Assembly (NCBI RefSeq): GCF_004770745.1
Contig: NZ_RQGD01000035.1
Coordinates: forward strand, 316,874 to 380,873
Reading direction: 5' to 3'
Origin: Leptospira ognonensis
GTDB lineage: Bacteria; Spirochaetota; Leptospiria; Leptospirales; Leptospiraceae
Length of the DNA stretch: 64,000 nt
Shown: in pieces, positions 1 to 9,734 of the stretch
Numbering within the stretch: the first letter of the stretch is position 1
Layout of the letters: each line of letters opens with the position of its first letter
Notes under the pieces: generated by a model
What the model was told of the DNA's origin: nothing
The model's input: the letters and a program-made list of their open reading frames with translations, nothing else
Databases searched by the model: none
Position numbers and translations under genes: made by a program

Positions 1-1322
1 AAGAGTTTTACGTTTTTTAATTTGAGATGTTTTGCAATGGTTTCGGCTGAAATACCGGGAATTAAATTTTCTCCTGCCGTATAAATGGGCAATAGGAATA
101 AGTAATCTGCAAAATCAAGTGCCGCAGCTAATTCTTTTTGAAGGATCGATGTGCGGGAATAGCGATGCGGTTGGAATAGTACGATAAGTGTCCCGCCATC
201 AACTAACTCTTGCTTCAAAGAATTGATAACGGTTTTGATTTCTGTAGGGTGATGTCCATAATCGTCTATCACTTTCACTTGGTTTTTTATTCCAAGCACT
301 TCCTGTCTACGTTTGACTCCAACATACCGAGAAAGGGTTTTTATCGAATTTTCCGGAGATACTCCAACAACATTTGATCCAAGAACTGCGCATAAAGCAT
401 TCGTTAAATAATGTGAACCACTAAACGGTAAGGATAGATAAAATTCTTTTTCTAAAAATTGAAAACGACAACCGCCTTCCTCGATGGAGTAGATTATCAT
501 CTGGAACTTATCCGCTAGTTTATTCGTTAAACTTTGGATTAGCTTTGCTGTTTCCGTATTTGAAATTTCTGATTTTGGAAAAATTGCATAAAGTTTAAAA
601 TTCGGGTCAAAATTATTTTCCGATGTTATATGGTTTAAAACGAATTTGATACCAGAATCCTGTCCTTGTACGATGGCTACCCCAGCTAAGGTCGGTGAAA
701 TATATTGTAGGAATGCATGTTGTAATTTATCCAAGGAATGGTAAAAATCAAGATGGTCATTATCTACATTTGTTATAATTCTTATTTCAGCTTTATGCTG
801 TAAAAAAGTACCGTCTGATTCATCAGATTCATAGACTCCCCATTCTTCATTACCAAATTTCCCACCTTTTTTACCGAAAAGCGAAGTATCTCCACCTAGC
901 ATAACCGTTGGATCATACTCCTCTTCTAGCAATATTTGAGCAATCATCGCAGTCGTAGATGTTTTGCCATGCGAACCCGCCACAGAAATGGACTTCTTTA
1001 ATGAGAAGATCTTATGTAATACATTTGATCTATGATACATAGGAATGCTCAATTTGCTGACTTCTTGAAAAAGTTCATGGTTCTTGTCATTGATGGCAGA
1101 ACTAAAGACTACAAAGTTAATTTTTTTGATATCAATTGAATCCAAATCAGGATAAATGATCGCTCCCCTTTCTGCTAAATGGATTGTCACTTCTGATTCT
1201 TTTTTATCGTAACCATAAACGGTATAGCCCATATCCATAAGAATATGAGCAAGGCTTGACATGCCACTGCCTCCAATTCCAAGCAAAAGGCCAGTTTCAC
1301 CAGGAAGGATTGAAAATTTCAT
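1..1322 (-). CDS. murC: UDP-N-acetylmuramate--L-alanine ligase MurC (3' end cut off)
   Basis: MurC adds L-alanine to UDP-MurNAc in the cytoplasm, the first step of the peptidoglycan stem peptide. The open frame runs from an ATG at 1322 to the window edge without a stop, giving 440 codons, so probably only a short C-terminal tail is missing. The N-terminus reads MKFSILPGETGLLLGIGGSG, containing the glycine-rich GIGGSGMS loop expected for MurC, followed by a Rossmann-like start. It lies one base downstream of the murG stop, so it is the next gene of the same operon. I chose the start from this spacing and the family N-terminus. Confidence 0.93.
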   Translation of the reverse strand, partial: MKFSILPGETGLLLGIGGSGMSSLAHILMDMGYTVYGYDKKESEVTIHLAERGAIIYPDLDSIDIKKINFVVFSSAINDKNHELFQEVSKLSIPMYHRSNVLHKIFSLKKSISVAGSHGKTSTTAMIAQILLEEEYDPTVMLGGDTSLFGKKGGKFGNEEWGVYESDESDGTFLQHKAEIRIITNVDNDHLDFYHSLDKLQHAFLQYISPTLAGVAIVQGQDSGIKFVLNHITSENNFDPNFKLYAIFPKSEISNTETAKLIQSLTNKLADKFQMIIYSIEEGGCRFQFLEKEFYLSLPFSGSHYLTNALCAVLGSNVVGVSPENSIKTLSRYVGVKRRQEVLGIKNQVKVIDDYGHHPTEIKTVINSLKQELVDGGTLIVLFQPHRYSRTSILQKELAAALDFADYLFLLPIYTAGENLIPGISAETIAKHLKLKNVKL

Positions 1323-1323
1323 G

Positions 1324-2409
1324 CTAGTGTGGGAAAAAATAAGAAATGGTCAAATACGCGGCATTCACGTTTGACAATCTTAAAGAATTGTGACCCATTT
1401 CTTTTAATTGTTCAGGATTTGTTTTCCAATCTAATAAATGTTTCACGAGGGGACTCGGGTCATCAGACGTCGAATGAATAATCACCGCGGCACCCTGGTT
1501 TTCGACATATTCCGCATTTTCCTTTTGGTGGTTGTCTGCGGCAAATGGATAAGGAATGAGAACCATCGGAAGACCATACACTAAGCACTCCGCAAGAACA
1601 CCCGCTCCCGAACGAGCAACAACGATATTTGCCCACTCATAATTTGGTTTCATATCGTTTGAATAAGAAATGATTTCCGTATTTCCCTTCGATTTATTTT
1701 TTGTTTCCTCATAAAGAGAATTTCCAGTCAATAAGCGAAATTTAAACTTTTGTGAAATCTCGGGATTTTCCATTGTTTTCAAAATCATATTATTTAACTG
1801 TCGAGCTCCTTGTGAGCCACCCAAGACCAATACGTTTAAAATATTCTTTTTACTATCATGTAGATTTTCGTTCTGGCGAATATTCAAGTGTTCTGGAATC
1901 ACCTTCAAACGAATGGGATTTCCAATCACACTAGATTCTTTTGTTTTGAAAACTTCCTCTCTTATCGGGAAACTCAATGCCACTTTTTTTGCAAAGTTAT
2001 GGAAGGTCCTTGTAATTTTACCTGGAATGCAATTTTGCTCGCACAGAAATAATTTTTTACGAAATAATATGGCATATAAGATGGCAGGCAAACTTGAATA
2101 CCCGCCCATACCAATAACCGACGTTATGCTTCGCTTTTGAAAGCTAAAGATAGTTATTACAAACTGAATCAAAAATTGAAACGGAAATATGAGAAAGTAA
2201 ACCGCTTTAAATTGAGGCATACTATGCCAAAGAACTTCACACGGCGGTGATATTAAATCAGGATTATCCTTATTACGCGTTAAAGAGTGTATATATACAT
2301 CTGAGATTTTGAAGTGCTCACGTTTATTGATTAGAATTTCCGCGAGAGCCACGCCTGGAGATATATGCCCACCTGTTCCACCAGCGGCAATCAAAACTGT
2401 TTCACTCAT
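1324..2409 (-). CDS. murG: UDP-GlcNAc:lipid I transferase MurG
   Basis: MurG transfers GlcNAc onto lipid I at the inner face of the cytoplasmic membrane to make lipid II. The 361-residue length matches the family. The first GT-B domain begins with the GGTGGH loop at residues 10-15, and the second carries LGGSQGARQLN near residue 196 and a donor-binding RSGAGVLAE segment further on. The ATG overlaps the ftsW stop by four bases (ATGA), which implies translational coupling. Assignment is firm. Confidence 0.96.
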   Translation of the reverse strand: MSETVLIAAGGTGGHISPGVALAEILINKREHFKISDVYIHSLTRNKDNPDLISPPCEVLWHSMPQFKAVYFLIFPFQFLIQFVITIFSFQKRSITSVIGMGGYSSLPAILYAILFRKKLFLCEQNCIPGKITRTFHNFAKKVALSFPIREEVFKTKESSVIGNPIRLKVIPEHLNIRQNENLHDSKKNILNVLVLGGSQGARQLNNMILKTMENPEISQKFKFRLLTGNSLYEETKNKSKGNTEIISYSNDMKPNYEWANIVVARSGAGVLAECLVYGLPMVLIPYPFAADNHQKENAEYVENQGAAVIIHSTSDDPSPLVKHLLDWKTNPEQLKEMGHNSLRLSNVNAAYLTISYFFPH

Positions 2410-3548
2410 AATGCCAAATTCTCACTTTTCGTTATATTGGCAAGAATTCCCATCAATATAAAAATTGTGATCAGAGATGATCCTCCGTAACTTAAAAAAG
2501 GAAGGGAAATACCAGTCACAGGAAAAAGTCCAGTGACTACGTACAAATTGATCAGGAACTGAATGGCAAGCAGGAGGAGTATTCCCGTCCCTAAATAAAA
2601 ACCTAGTTTATCCTTAACTTTCTGCAATAACGAATAGATTCTAAGCAGCAAAAATAGAACAACCGCAAGAAAGATTGAAAAGCCAAGGAAGCCAAAATCC
2701 TCAACAAAGGATGCTAAAACAAAATCTGTATGGCTATAAGCTAAATATCTATGTGAATAGCCAGAACCAATCGGCTTACCTAACGTGCCACCATCAAAAA
2801 ATGCTCGAAAGGATGTTACAAGTTGATGCCCTTCATCAAATCGATATTTATAAGGATCAAGCCAAATTTCTAATCTTTTTTTACGATATCCCACCTGCGT
2901 CACAAGAACAAATAACAGAGGTAATGTGGCAATACTTAATAACAAAATGCGTTTCATGGGAAAGCCAGTCATAATGACAAAAAAGAAAATGACAGTTAAA
3001 ATTTCAACGGTTGTACCAAATGCTGGTTCTATGACGATCAAAATCAAAATGGAAGAAATGGTAAAAATAGAAATGAGAGTTTTTCTTGTCCATTTGATAT
3101 TTTTAGGATCGAAAGTTTGAAAGAATAAGGATAGAAATAACAATAAACTAATCTTACTAAATTCTGATGGCTGAATTTGAAATCCACCAATCTGAATCCA
3201 TCGGTTAAAATTTCGACCATAAGTAGTTCCAACTGATTTTCCTACACCAGGTATGAAAACGGAGATTAATAAAAGTATACTGAAAAGGCAAAAGGGAAAG
3301 GAAAATTTAACGAGAATTTGATAAGGGACTTGAATGAAAACCAAAAAAAATAATATCCCTACTCCGCCCCACACAAGCTGCTTTTTTAAATAATAATAAG
3401 GATCAGCAAACTCCCTTTCGGCGGGTATTACTGAGGCGCTAAACATAATGATGACACCAAATCCAAAGAGAATGAAGATAGCGTAAAGGAACGGTAGGTC
3501 AATTTTTTTGTTTCCATATTTAAAAAACTGACCAAATGACTGAAACAT
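2406..3548 (-). CDS. ftsW: Cell-division SEDS glycosyltransferase FtsW
   Basis: A SEDS-family integral membrane protein that polymerises lipid II at the septum. The 380-residue protein is hydrophobic throughout, with about ten membrane segments, and shows the family segments QPSEFSK and PFLSYGGSSL. The same frame is open up to 3638, but the extra residues overlap mraY and look like translated mraY tail. The ATG at 3548 gives MFQSFGQFFKYGNKKID and sits two bases after the mraY stop. The position between mraY and murG favours FtsW over RodA. Its usual partner FtsI is not encoded in this cluster. Confidence 0.93.
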   Translation of the reverse strand: MFQSFGQFFKYGNKKIDLPFLYAIFILFGFGVIIMFSASVIPAEREFADPYYYLKKQLVWGGVGILFFLVFIQVPYQILVKFSFPFCLFSILLLISVFIPGVGKSVGTTYGRNFNRWIQIGGFQIQPSEFSKISLLLFLSLFFQTFDPKNIKWTRKTLISIFTISSILILIVIEPAFGTTVEILTVIFFFVIMTGFPMKRILLLSIATLPLLFVLVTQVGYRKKRLEIWLDPYKYRFDEGHQLVTSFRAFFDGGTLGKPIGSGYSHRYLAYSHTDFVLASFVEDFGFLGFSIFLAVVLFLLLRIYSLLQKVKDKLGFYLGTGILLLLAIQFLINLYVVTGLFPVTGISLPFLSYGGSSLITIFILMGILANITKSENLAL

Positions 3549-3550
3549 TG

Positions 3551-4663
3551 TTATTGGATTTTCAAAGTTGATAAGGAAACGATAGCAAGTATGATACCAA
3601 TGATCCAGAATCGAATGACTACCTTCTCTTCTGACCATCCACTTAATTCAAAATGGTGATGCAGTGGTGCCATTTTAAAAATTCTTTTCCCGCGCAATTT
3701 AAATGAGCCGACTTGAAGGATCACACTGAGAGCTTCTGCGACGAAAATACCACCAAGTATGATGAGTAAAATTTCTTTCTTTAACATAATCGCAGAGAGT
3801 CCCAAGGTGGAGCCGAGAAATAAAGAGCCGGTATCCCCCATAAAAACTTGAGCGGGATGACAATTGAACCAAAGAAAGCCAATCAAAGCACCACTGAGTC
3901 CCGCCAGAAAAACGGCATACTCGTGAGCGCCAGGTAAGTAAGGAATATGTAAATAATTTGCAGCAATCGGAGTTCCTGAAACATACGCGAGAAGCGCCAT
4001 TGTTGCCGTGGCAATCACAACAGTCCCAGAGGCAAGCCCATCAAGTCCATCTGTCAGATTGACTGCATGAGAACTACCTATCAGAACGAGAATGGCAAAA
4101 GGAATCGCGAGTATTCCAAGATTTAGAAATGGTCCCTTCAAAAAGGGAAGAAAGAGATCGGTTATCTCAAAAAGTATGCCCTTACTTGCGACAGTGTTTG
4201 GGCTCCCTGTCACGAAATAGAATAAGGAAGTGACACTAATGGCGATCAAAATCGTGATTGAAAATTTGGTTCTCGCTCGCATGCCACCTTTCACTTTTTT
4301 CACGGATTTTAAGTAATCATCCATAAAGCCCAATGCACAAAATGAAATAGCAGATCCCATCAGCAACAACACATTTAAATTTTTCAAATTCCCCCATAAC
4401 AAAACGGAGATGGTTAGAGAGATGATCATGATTAAGCCACCCATCGTGGGCGTACCCGACTTGGAAGCATGGGACTGCGGACCATCATTTCTAATGGATT
4501 CTTTAAACTTCAAAGATTTTAAAAAATCGATCATAAAGCGACCGTATAGAAAGGTAATGAACATAGATGTAAGCCCCGCCATCATTGCCCGAAGGGTTAC
4601 ATATTGAAATATTCTTAAGATACCGAGATCATTTCCAAAACTATCATAAATCCAGTGAAACAT
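3551..4663 (-). CDS. mraY: Phospho-MurNAc-pentapeptide transferase MraY
   Basis: MraY makes lipid I by moving phospho-MurNAc-pentapeptide onto undecaprenyl phosphate in the cytoplasmic membrane. The 370-residue protein starts with the family N-terminus [11 protein letters not shown]. It carries the catalytic aspartate motifs FMDDYLK and [12 protein letters not shown], and the cytoplasmic [12 protein letters not shown] motif near the C-terminus. About ten hydrophobic segments are visible. It follows murE by 24 bases on the same strand. Confidence 0.96.
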   Translation of the reverse strand: MFHWIYDSFGNDLGILRIFQYVTLRAMMAGLTSMFITFLYGRFMIDFLKSLKFKESIRNDGPQSHASKSGTPTMGGLIMIISLTISVLLWGNLKNLNVLLLMGSAISFCALGFMDDYLKSVKKVKGGMRARTKFSITILIAISVTSLFYFVTGSPNTVASKGILFEITDLFLPFLKGPFLNLGILAIPFAILVLIGSSHAVNLTDGLDGLASGTVVIATATMALLAYVSGTPIAANYLHIPYLPGAHEYAVFLAGLSGALIGFLWFNCHPAQVFMGDTGSLFLGSTLGLSAIMLKKEILLIILGGIFVAEALSVILQVGSFKLRGKRIFKMAPLHHHFELSGWSEEKVVIRFWIIGIILAIVSLSTLKIQ

Positions 4664-4687
4664 ATACCCTTCTTATCGACCTAAATG

Positions 4688-6202
4688 TTAAATTTTGTGA
4701 AATGCTTTCTCTACTTCTTCATAATCTATAAATTCAAATTTTTCTTTTCCGATGATTTGGTAGGTTTCGTGACCTTTTCCTGCCACAACAAGGATTCCAT
4801 CCTTTTCCAAAAGTGCCACACCTCTTTCAATCGCCTGCCTTCGATCTGGAATCGTCTCATAACGCTTGAATCCTCTTGAAAAGCCTGCTTCGATTTCTTC
4901 CAAAATTATTTTTGGATTTTCGGTTCTGGGATTATCAGAAGTAAGGATTACGTAATCAGAATATTCCTCAGCAATGCGTCCCATGATCGGACGTTTCGTA
5001 CGATCCCTATCGCCTCCGCATCCGAAAAGACATATAATCTGTTTGGATGAGATTTCCATACAACTCTTCAGAATATTTTCGAGTGCATCGGGAGTATGCG
5101 CATAATCAATCACTGCAATGCGGCTTAAATCTGGGGATTTTACAACTTGGAATCGGCCTGGAACAGTGGGAATGACCTCAATGGTTTTTATAATCGCTTC
5201 CCAGCCAAAACCCAATTCCGAAGCAATAAAAGAAGCCAAACTTACATTGAAGACATTGAAATTTCCAAGCAAATTGGTGGATACTTTACGAACATGAATG
5301 AATGGTAAATTTTTTTCCTTTCTATGAAGTCGGAATTCACTACCTAAAATGCTTAACTTTGTATGTGTATAATTAAATTCTCCAGTAGCACCGAGTAAGT
5401 AAATTGGAGAGGTGAATTTTGCTTCACTTAATCTCTCAATCATCTCTGGACCGCCCGCAACGTCCGAGGCAACAATACCAAATTTGTTTTTGAGAGCGGA
5501 TTGTTCTAATAATTGGAAGATCTTAAACTTGCTATTCAGATAATCATCCATATCATGATGAAAATCTAAGTGGTCTTGTGTCAGATTTGTAAAACCGACA
5601 GCTTGTACATCTAAACCACTTGTTCGCCCTAATTTTAGACCATGGGAACTCATTTCGACAAAAACATATTCCACATCTTTGGTGATCATCTCTTTCAGTA
5701 ATAGATTTAGGGAAGAGGCATCTGGCGTCGTATAACCTGTTTCCTTAATTTCATCACCGATGCGAATGTGAACCGTTCCAATAAGTCCGCATTTTTTTCC
5801 AAGTTTTGTGGCGATATGAAAGAGGATAAAGGTTAAGGATGTTTTTCCATTCGTTCCTGTGATTCCAATAACTTTTAGTTTTTTACTCGGAGAGCCTGCG
5901 AGTAAATGAGCAACTTTACCATGTGTGTCTCCCAAATACTGGTCGCTCTCCAAAATATTCTCGAAATTTTCTAAACCTGGAATTTTGATCTGTCCCGATT
6001 GGATGAGGACTGTTTTTACCCCTTGCTGGAACAATGATTCTAAATAAGCAGTATAACGTTCGCTCTGTCCCTCTGGTAAAACAAAAATGTCGTCTTTTTT
6101 TGTTAGGCGCGTATCTGCCCAAATGTAAGAAATTTCAAATTCGGGATCACCTTTCCGAAGTTTGATTTCTGGGAACTTTTTTATAATTTCTGAAATTTTC
6201 AA
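4688..6202 (-). CDS. murE: UDP-MurNAc-tripeptide synthetase MurE, meso-diaminopimelate type
   Basis: MurE adds the third residue of the peptidoglycan stem peptide. The 504-residue protein has the Mur ligase P-loop GITGTNGKTSLTF near residue 115, a central ATPase domain and a C-terminal ligase domain. The substrate motif near residue 420 reads TSDNPRTENP. The DNPR form is the one known from meso-diaminopimelate-adding enzymes, whereas lysine- or ornithine-adding enzymes differ here. This predicts DAP-type peptidoglycan. The ATG overlaps the stop of the upstream ftsL-like gene by four bases. Confidence 0.95.
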   Translation of the reverse strand: MKISEIIKKFPEIKLRKGDPEFEISYIWADTRLTKKDDIFVLPEGQSERYTAYLESLFQQGVKTVLIQSGQIKIPGLENFENILESDQYLGDTHGKVAHLLAGSPSKKLKVIGITGTNGKTSLTFILFHIATKLGKKCGLIGTVHIRIGDEIKETGYTTPDASSLNLLLKEMITKDVEYVFVEMSSHGLKLGRTSGLDVQAVGFTNLTQDHLDFHHDMDDYLNSKFKIFQLLEQSALKNKFGIVASDVAGGPEMIERLSEAKFTSPIYLLGATGEFNYTHTKLSILGSEFRLHRKEKNLPFIHVRKVSTNLLGNFNVFNVSLASFIASELGFGWEAIIKTIEVIPTVPGRFQVVKSPDLSRIAVIDYAHTPDALENILKSCMEISSKQIICLFGCGGDRDRTKRPIMGRIAEEYSDYVILTSDNPRTENPKIILEEIEAGFSRGFKRYETIPDRRQAIERGVALLEKDGILVVAGKGHETYQIIGKEKFEFIDYEEVEKAFHKI

Positions 6203-6558
6203 AATGGTTCCTTCTTTACGGCTTTCGGCTCTGCGGGAAGCTCAATCGTAATGATTCGATTCCCTAGACTTATCGGTAGATATTGATAGGTCCTTCGATA
6301 CAAAGCCTCAATTCTCTCTGCCGATGTATACGAGACAATCCCAATTTTTAAATCATCATTTCTTCGGATGAGATCTTCCTTTTCGATTGCCTTTTCGTGA
6401 ATCAATCGTTTCCATTTGGCAGTTTCGATCCCTTGCCAGACACTAAAGTAAAAAAGAGCATAAAAAGGCATCAGGTATAAGAGTGGCTCCAAGGGTAAAA
6501 CCAAGCGGAATGCTATAACGGAAAATGAGGGCATGTTTTGGATAAATTTAAAATTCAT
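6199..6558 (-). CDS. FtsL-like small membrane division protein
   Basis: A small protein of about 119 residues with one strong hydrophobic segment near residues 22-45, followed by a charged helical stretch (about 48-75) and a short extracytoplasmic tail. This layout, and its place directly after rsmH and before murE, matches FtsL, a bitopic divisome protein with little sequence conservation. I recognise no family motif, so the call rests on topology and position. The start is uncertain: ATG at 6558 or 6534, or TTG at 6567, none with a clear Shine-Dalgarno. It overlaps the rsmH end and, by four bases, the murE start. Confidence 0.6.
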   Translation of the reverse strand: MNFKFIQNMPSFSVIAFRLVLPLEPLLYLMPFYALFYFSVWQGIETAKWKRLIHEKAIEKEDLIRRNDDLKIGIVSYTSAERIEALYRRTYQYLPISLGNRIITIELPAEPKAVKKEPF

Positions 6559-7498
6559 CTGTATCAAGTATCGGATAATCTCTTTGCAATCCTCTCAGCT
6601 TTGCGGACCGAGATGCCCGATTCGTACGAATTTCTTCGTCTTCCGGAATCATTGGCTTTTTTGTTAGAATGGAAAAGTCCGAGTTTGCTTCCAAGTCTCG
6701 GAATGCCCACTTAACAATACGATCTTCCAAGGAATGAAAAGAGATGCACGCAATCACTCCGCCAGGAACAAGAAGACTCGAAAGGCTTCGAATTCCTTTT
6801 TCTGCATGAACCAATTCTTCGTTTACGGCAATGCGAAGGGCTTGAAACACTTTCGTCGCTGGGTGGGATTCCTTAGGCCAAAATTTTCTGGGGATGGATG
6901 CTTCTACGATTTTGGCTAGGTCCAAATTTGTTTGGAACTTAGTCTTTTGGCGTATTTGAACAATATTATTTGCGATTTTGAGTGCCCATCTCTCCTCTCC
7001 AAAATCCCAAAAGATTTTTTTTAATGTAAGAACGCTGCTATAGTTCAGAATGTCAGCTGCCGTTTGGTTTCCGAGTACGGGCTCCAAACGCATATCCAAT
7101 GGCTCCTCTTGTTTGAATGTAAACCCTCTTCCAGAATGTAAAAAATGAAATAGAGAGACACCTAAATCGACGAGCACGCCATCCAAACCAAGACAGCCAA
7201 CGCTTTGCAGGATTTCGTCATTCACTTCCGAAAAGTTCATTTGGAAGGGGTGAACCGACTCAAAACCTTGCAAATTTGCCAAAGCACGTTCGAGCATCGT
7301 CGCATCTCGATCGATGAGAAGCAGGTTTACGCCTGGAAAGGTTTCTAAAATCAACTTGGAATGACCTCCTTCGCCCGCAGTTCCATCCAAAATCCATTTT
7401 GGAGGATTCGTATGGGAAAGGGAAAGAAGGCTGAGTACCTGCCGTGGTAGAACGGGAATGTGAGGGGATTGGATCACTTTGATACTTTCTTTGTTCAT
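6548..7498 (-). CDS. rsmH: 16S rRNA (cytosine1402-N4)-methyltransferase RsmH
   Basis: RsmH (MraW) methylates N4 of C1402 in the 16S rRNA decoding centre. The 316-residue protein carries the SAM-binding motif [15 protein letters not shown] near residue 38 and the family segments [10 protein letters not shown] and [10 protein letters not shown]. It is the first gene of the division and cell-wall run. The frame extends to a TTG at 7507, but ATG at 7498 has an AAGGA about 11 bases upstream. The next gene diverges within about 55 bases, so the promoter must lie there or inside the HIT gene start. No mraZ is adjacent. Confidence 0.95.
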   Translation of the reverse strand: MNKESIKVIQSPHIPVLPRQVLSLLSLSHTNPPKWILDGTAGEGGHSKLILETFPGVNLLLIDRDATMLERALANLQGFESVHPFQMNFSEVNDEILQSVGCLGLDGVLVDLGVSLFHFLHSGRGFTFKQEEPLDMRLEPVLGNQTAADILNYSSVLTLKKIFWDFGEERWALKIANNIVQIRQKTKFQTNLDLAKIVEASIPRKFWPKESHPATKVFQALRIAVNEELVHAEKGIRSLSSLLVPGGVIACISFHSLEDRIVKWAFRDLEANSDFSILTKKPMIPEDEEIRTNRASRSAKLRGLQRDYPILDTDEF

Positions 7499-7551
7499 AT
7501 TTTTCAAAATCCTTGCAATCCTTTATTACTCAAGCGATGGTGAAAGTATTG

Positions 7552-8061
7552 ATGGGTTCCTTCGAAGAACATTCACATAGAAAAAATCTTTTTAGTGTAG
7601 GAAAGCTCAGTTATGCAAAGGGGGATAGACCTCCCGTGGCCTGCATCTTATGTGGTGTGAGAGATCAGGATGCTCTTGTTCCGAACCTGACCATTTTTGA
7701 AACCGATCTCTCCGTCGTCTCTGTAAACCTCTATCCTTACAATCCAGGGCACATCATCATCTTTCCCAAACGTCATATCACTAGCTATTCTGAATTGTTA
7801 GAGGCGGAAGCACTTGACATTCACAACCTAACACAAAAATGCCTTTCTGTCCTGGAGAAACATTGGCATGTTTCTGGTTTTAATCTTGGCTATAATCTAG
7901 GAAAAAATAGTGGTGGTTCCATTCCGCACATCCACCAGCATATCGTGCCTCGATTTCCAAATGAAGCGGGTTTTTTAGACGTGTTTGCAAATACGCGCGT
8001 GGTCATATATGAACCGTATGAAATGTTGAAACAATTAAGAAAGTTATGGGAGGATTCTTAA
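7552..8061 (+). CDS. HIT-family nucleotide hydrolase or phosphorylase
   Basis: A histidine-triad protein of about 169 residues. The catalytic motif HIHQHIVPR is present, preceded by a [14 protein letters not shown] segment. Near the N-terminus a CILC pair suggests a zinc knuckle like that of Ap4A phosphorylase or HINT-like proteins. HIT enzymes hydrolyse or phosphorolyse nucleoside phosphates, but the exact substrate cannot be read. Three in-frame starts exist (TTG 7513, ATG 7537, ATG 7552); the last has a GGTGAAAG upstream. The stop interlocks with the cheR stop on the other strand. Confidence 0.88.
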   Translation: MGSFEEHSHRKNLFSVGKLSYAKGDRPPVACILCGVRDQDALVPNLTIFETDLSVVSVNLYPYNPGHIIIFPKRHITSYSELLEAEALDIHNLTQKCLSVLEKHWHVSGFNLGYNLGKNSGGSIPHIHQHIVPRFPNEAGFLDVFANTRVVIYEPYEMLKQLRKLWEDS

Positions 8062-8915
8062 ACTTTTTTTTGGTAAATGGTATGACCCAAAAATTTAAAC
8101 CGATCCGAAATCCCAAACATCGTTTCCGAGTGACCTAAAACAAGATACCCAAGCGGTTTCAATTGCTCATCAAAATGTTGAAATAGAGTTTTTTGGGTCC
8201 CCTTATCAAAATAAATGACTACATTTCGACAAAAGATGATGTCCATTTTTTCTTTGATAGGAAATGGGTAGTTTAGCAAATTGATCTGTTTAAATTCTAC
8301 AAGTGCCTTTAAGTGGGCCTTCGCTTCGTAAAACGTTTGTTCACCGTTTGTTGTTTTTATGAAGTGTTTTGCTTTTAAAGCCTCGCTCACAGGGTCCAAA
8401 CGCTCAGATCGATACACACCTTCCCCGGCTGTTTTAAGCACTGCCGTATCAATATCAGAGGCAATGATTTTTAAATTCCATCCTGGCTTATTTTGAAAAA
8501 AATCGTAAACGGAGATAGCAAGGGAATAAGGCTCTTCCCCAGTTGAAGCTGCGGAACACCAGATTCTGAGTGACTTAGCTCCACCACTTTGAGATGCCTT
8601 TTCTAATGCAGGGAAAAAGACATCTCGTAAAAATTCAAAATGATGATTCTCTCGAAAAAAATCGGTCTTGTTTGTGGTTAGACGATTGATCAATTCCTGC
8701 ATTTCGGCAGCAGCAAATTTTTGATCTTTTTTGAGTAAATTTACATATTCCTCATACGATGCAATGTTCAAGGAACGAAGGCGTGTATTGAGCCGAGATT
8801 GGACCATAATCTTTTTATGAGGAGCAAGAAAGATACCTGCTTGTTTATAAATTAAGTCTTTGATGAATTCAAATTCAGGATCGCCGATCGTGTTTAAGGT
8901 TGCTCTAAAGTCCAA
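8058..8915 (-). CDS. cheR: Chemotaxis receptor methyltransferase CheR
   Basis: CheR methylates glutamates on chemoreceptors using SAM, setting adaptation in chemotaxis. The 285-residue protein has the N-terminal helical CheR domain with the [11 protein letters not shown] segment, then a SAM methyltransferase domain with [18 protein letters not shown] and the [14 protein letters not shown] motif. The start is TTG at 8915 with GAGG seven bases upstream. No other chemotaxis gene is adjacent, so it stands outside any che operon in this window. Its stop interlocks with that of the HIT gene (TTAA). Confidence 0.94.
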   Translation of the reverse strand: MDFRATLNTIGDPEFEFIKDLIYKQAGIFLAPHKKIMVQSRLNTRLRSLNIASYEEYVNLLKKDQKFAAAEMQELINRLTTNKTDFFRENHHFEFLRDVFFPALEKASQSGGAKSLRIWCSAASTGEEPYSLAISVYDFFQNKPGWNLKIIASDIDTAVLKTAGEGVYRSERLDPVSEALKAKHFIKTTNGEQTFYEAKAHLKALVEFKQINLLNYPFPIKEKMDIIFCRNVVIYFDKGTQKTLFQHFDEQLKPLGYLVLGHSETMFGISDRFKFLGHTIYQKKV

Positions 8916-8987
8916 TGGAGCCTCGCAAATGATAGAACACCTTAGTTTTCTACTATGACAAGTCGTTTTTTAAAATCCCATGGTTGT

Positions 8988-9734
8988 ATGAGAATCGGAA
9001 TCGTGAAGCACCTCAACGCTAGACCACTGACCTATTATTTTGAGAATTCAAGCGAGTATGACATCATCTCTGAGAATCCGAGTGTCCTCGTAGAACTCCT
9101 CAAGGCAGGAGAATTGGATCTGGCACTCATTTCATCGATTGAATGTGAACGAAACAAGGCGGTTCTTTCTTACTCAAAACAAGTTGGAGTCTGTGCAAAA
9201 AATTTTGTTCGCTCTGTGTTATTCTATCGAAATCGAAATGAATCAAAATTGCCAGAATTTATTTATACGGATAGCGGTTCACGAGCAAGTGTTGCCCTCT
9301 TACAGTGCTTATTTTACTTAGAACATAAGTTAACTCTAAACGTGATTCCCACAAAAGCAGAAGAGATTCAGCTCATGATGAAAAAAAGTGAGGGCTCACA
9401 TCTTCTTTTTGGAGACCACGCACTCCTTCATACTACTTCCAAGGATTATGAGATTATAGATTTAGCAAGCTGGTGGAATGAAGTCACAGGACTTTACTTT
9501 TGTTTTGCGTTTTGGGCCTATCCGAAAGAAAGACCCGTTAGCGATGAGTTGCTTCTGAAATCGTTAACCATCGGGCTCGATAACTTGGATAAAATCATAC
9601 AGAATGAAATGAGGCTTCCGACAGCCATTGTTGACCGTTACTTGAGACATGAATTGCATTATATACCTGAGGAAAAAAACCTAAAAGGATTTGATCTCTA
9701 TATTGAAACTTGTAAGAAGTTAAATCTAATTTAG
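8988..9734 (+). CDS. mqnA: Chorismate dehydratase MqnA (futalosine menaquinone pathway)
   Basis: MqnA dehydrates chorismate to 3-enolpyruvylbenzoate, the first step of the futalosine route to menaquinone. The 248-residue protein begins MRIGIVKHLNARPLTYYF, with the LNARPL family signature, and continues with a periplasmic-binding-like fold (ELDLALISSIE). MqnA and MqnD share this fold, but the N-terminus fits MqnA. A second pathway gene, mqnC, lies at 44545-45645. The frame also opens at ATG 8955, and neither start has a good Shine-Dalgarno. I preferred 8988 from the family N-terminus. Confidence 0.82.
   Translation: MRIGIVKHLNARPLTYYFENSSEYDIISENPSVLVELLKAGELDLALISSIECERNKAVLSYSKQVGVCAKNFVRSVLFYRNRNESKLPEFIYTDSGSRASVALLQCLFYLEHKLTLNVIPTKAEEIQLMMKKSEGSHLLFGDHALLHTTSKDYEIIDLASWWNEVTGLYFCFAFWAYPKERPVSDELLLKSLTIGLDNLDKIIQNEMRLPTAIVDRYLRHELHYIPEEKNLKGFDLYIETCKKLNLI

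Noticed and set aside
3549..3638. N-terminal extension of ftsW to 3638
   Set aside because: It lies wholly inside the mraY end and resembles no SEDS N-terminus. The ATG at 3548 fits the family and the two-base spacing.
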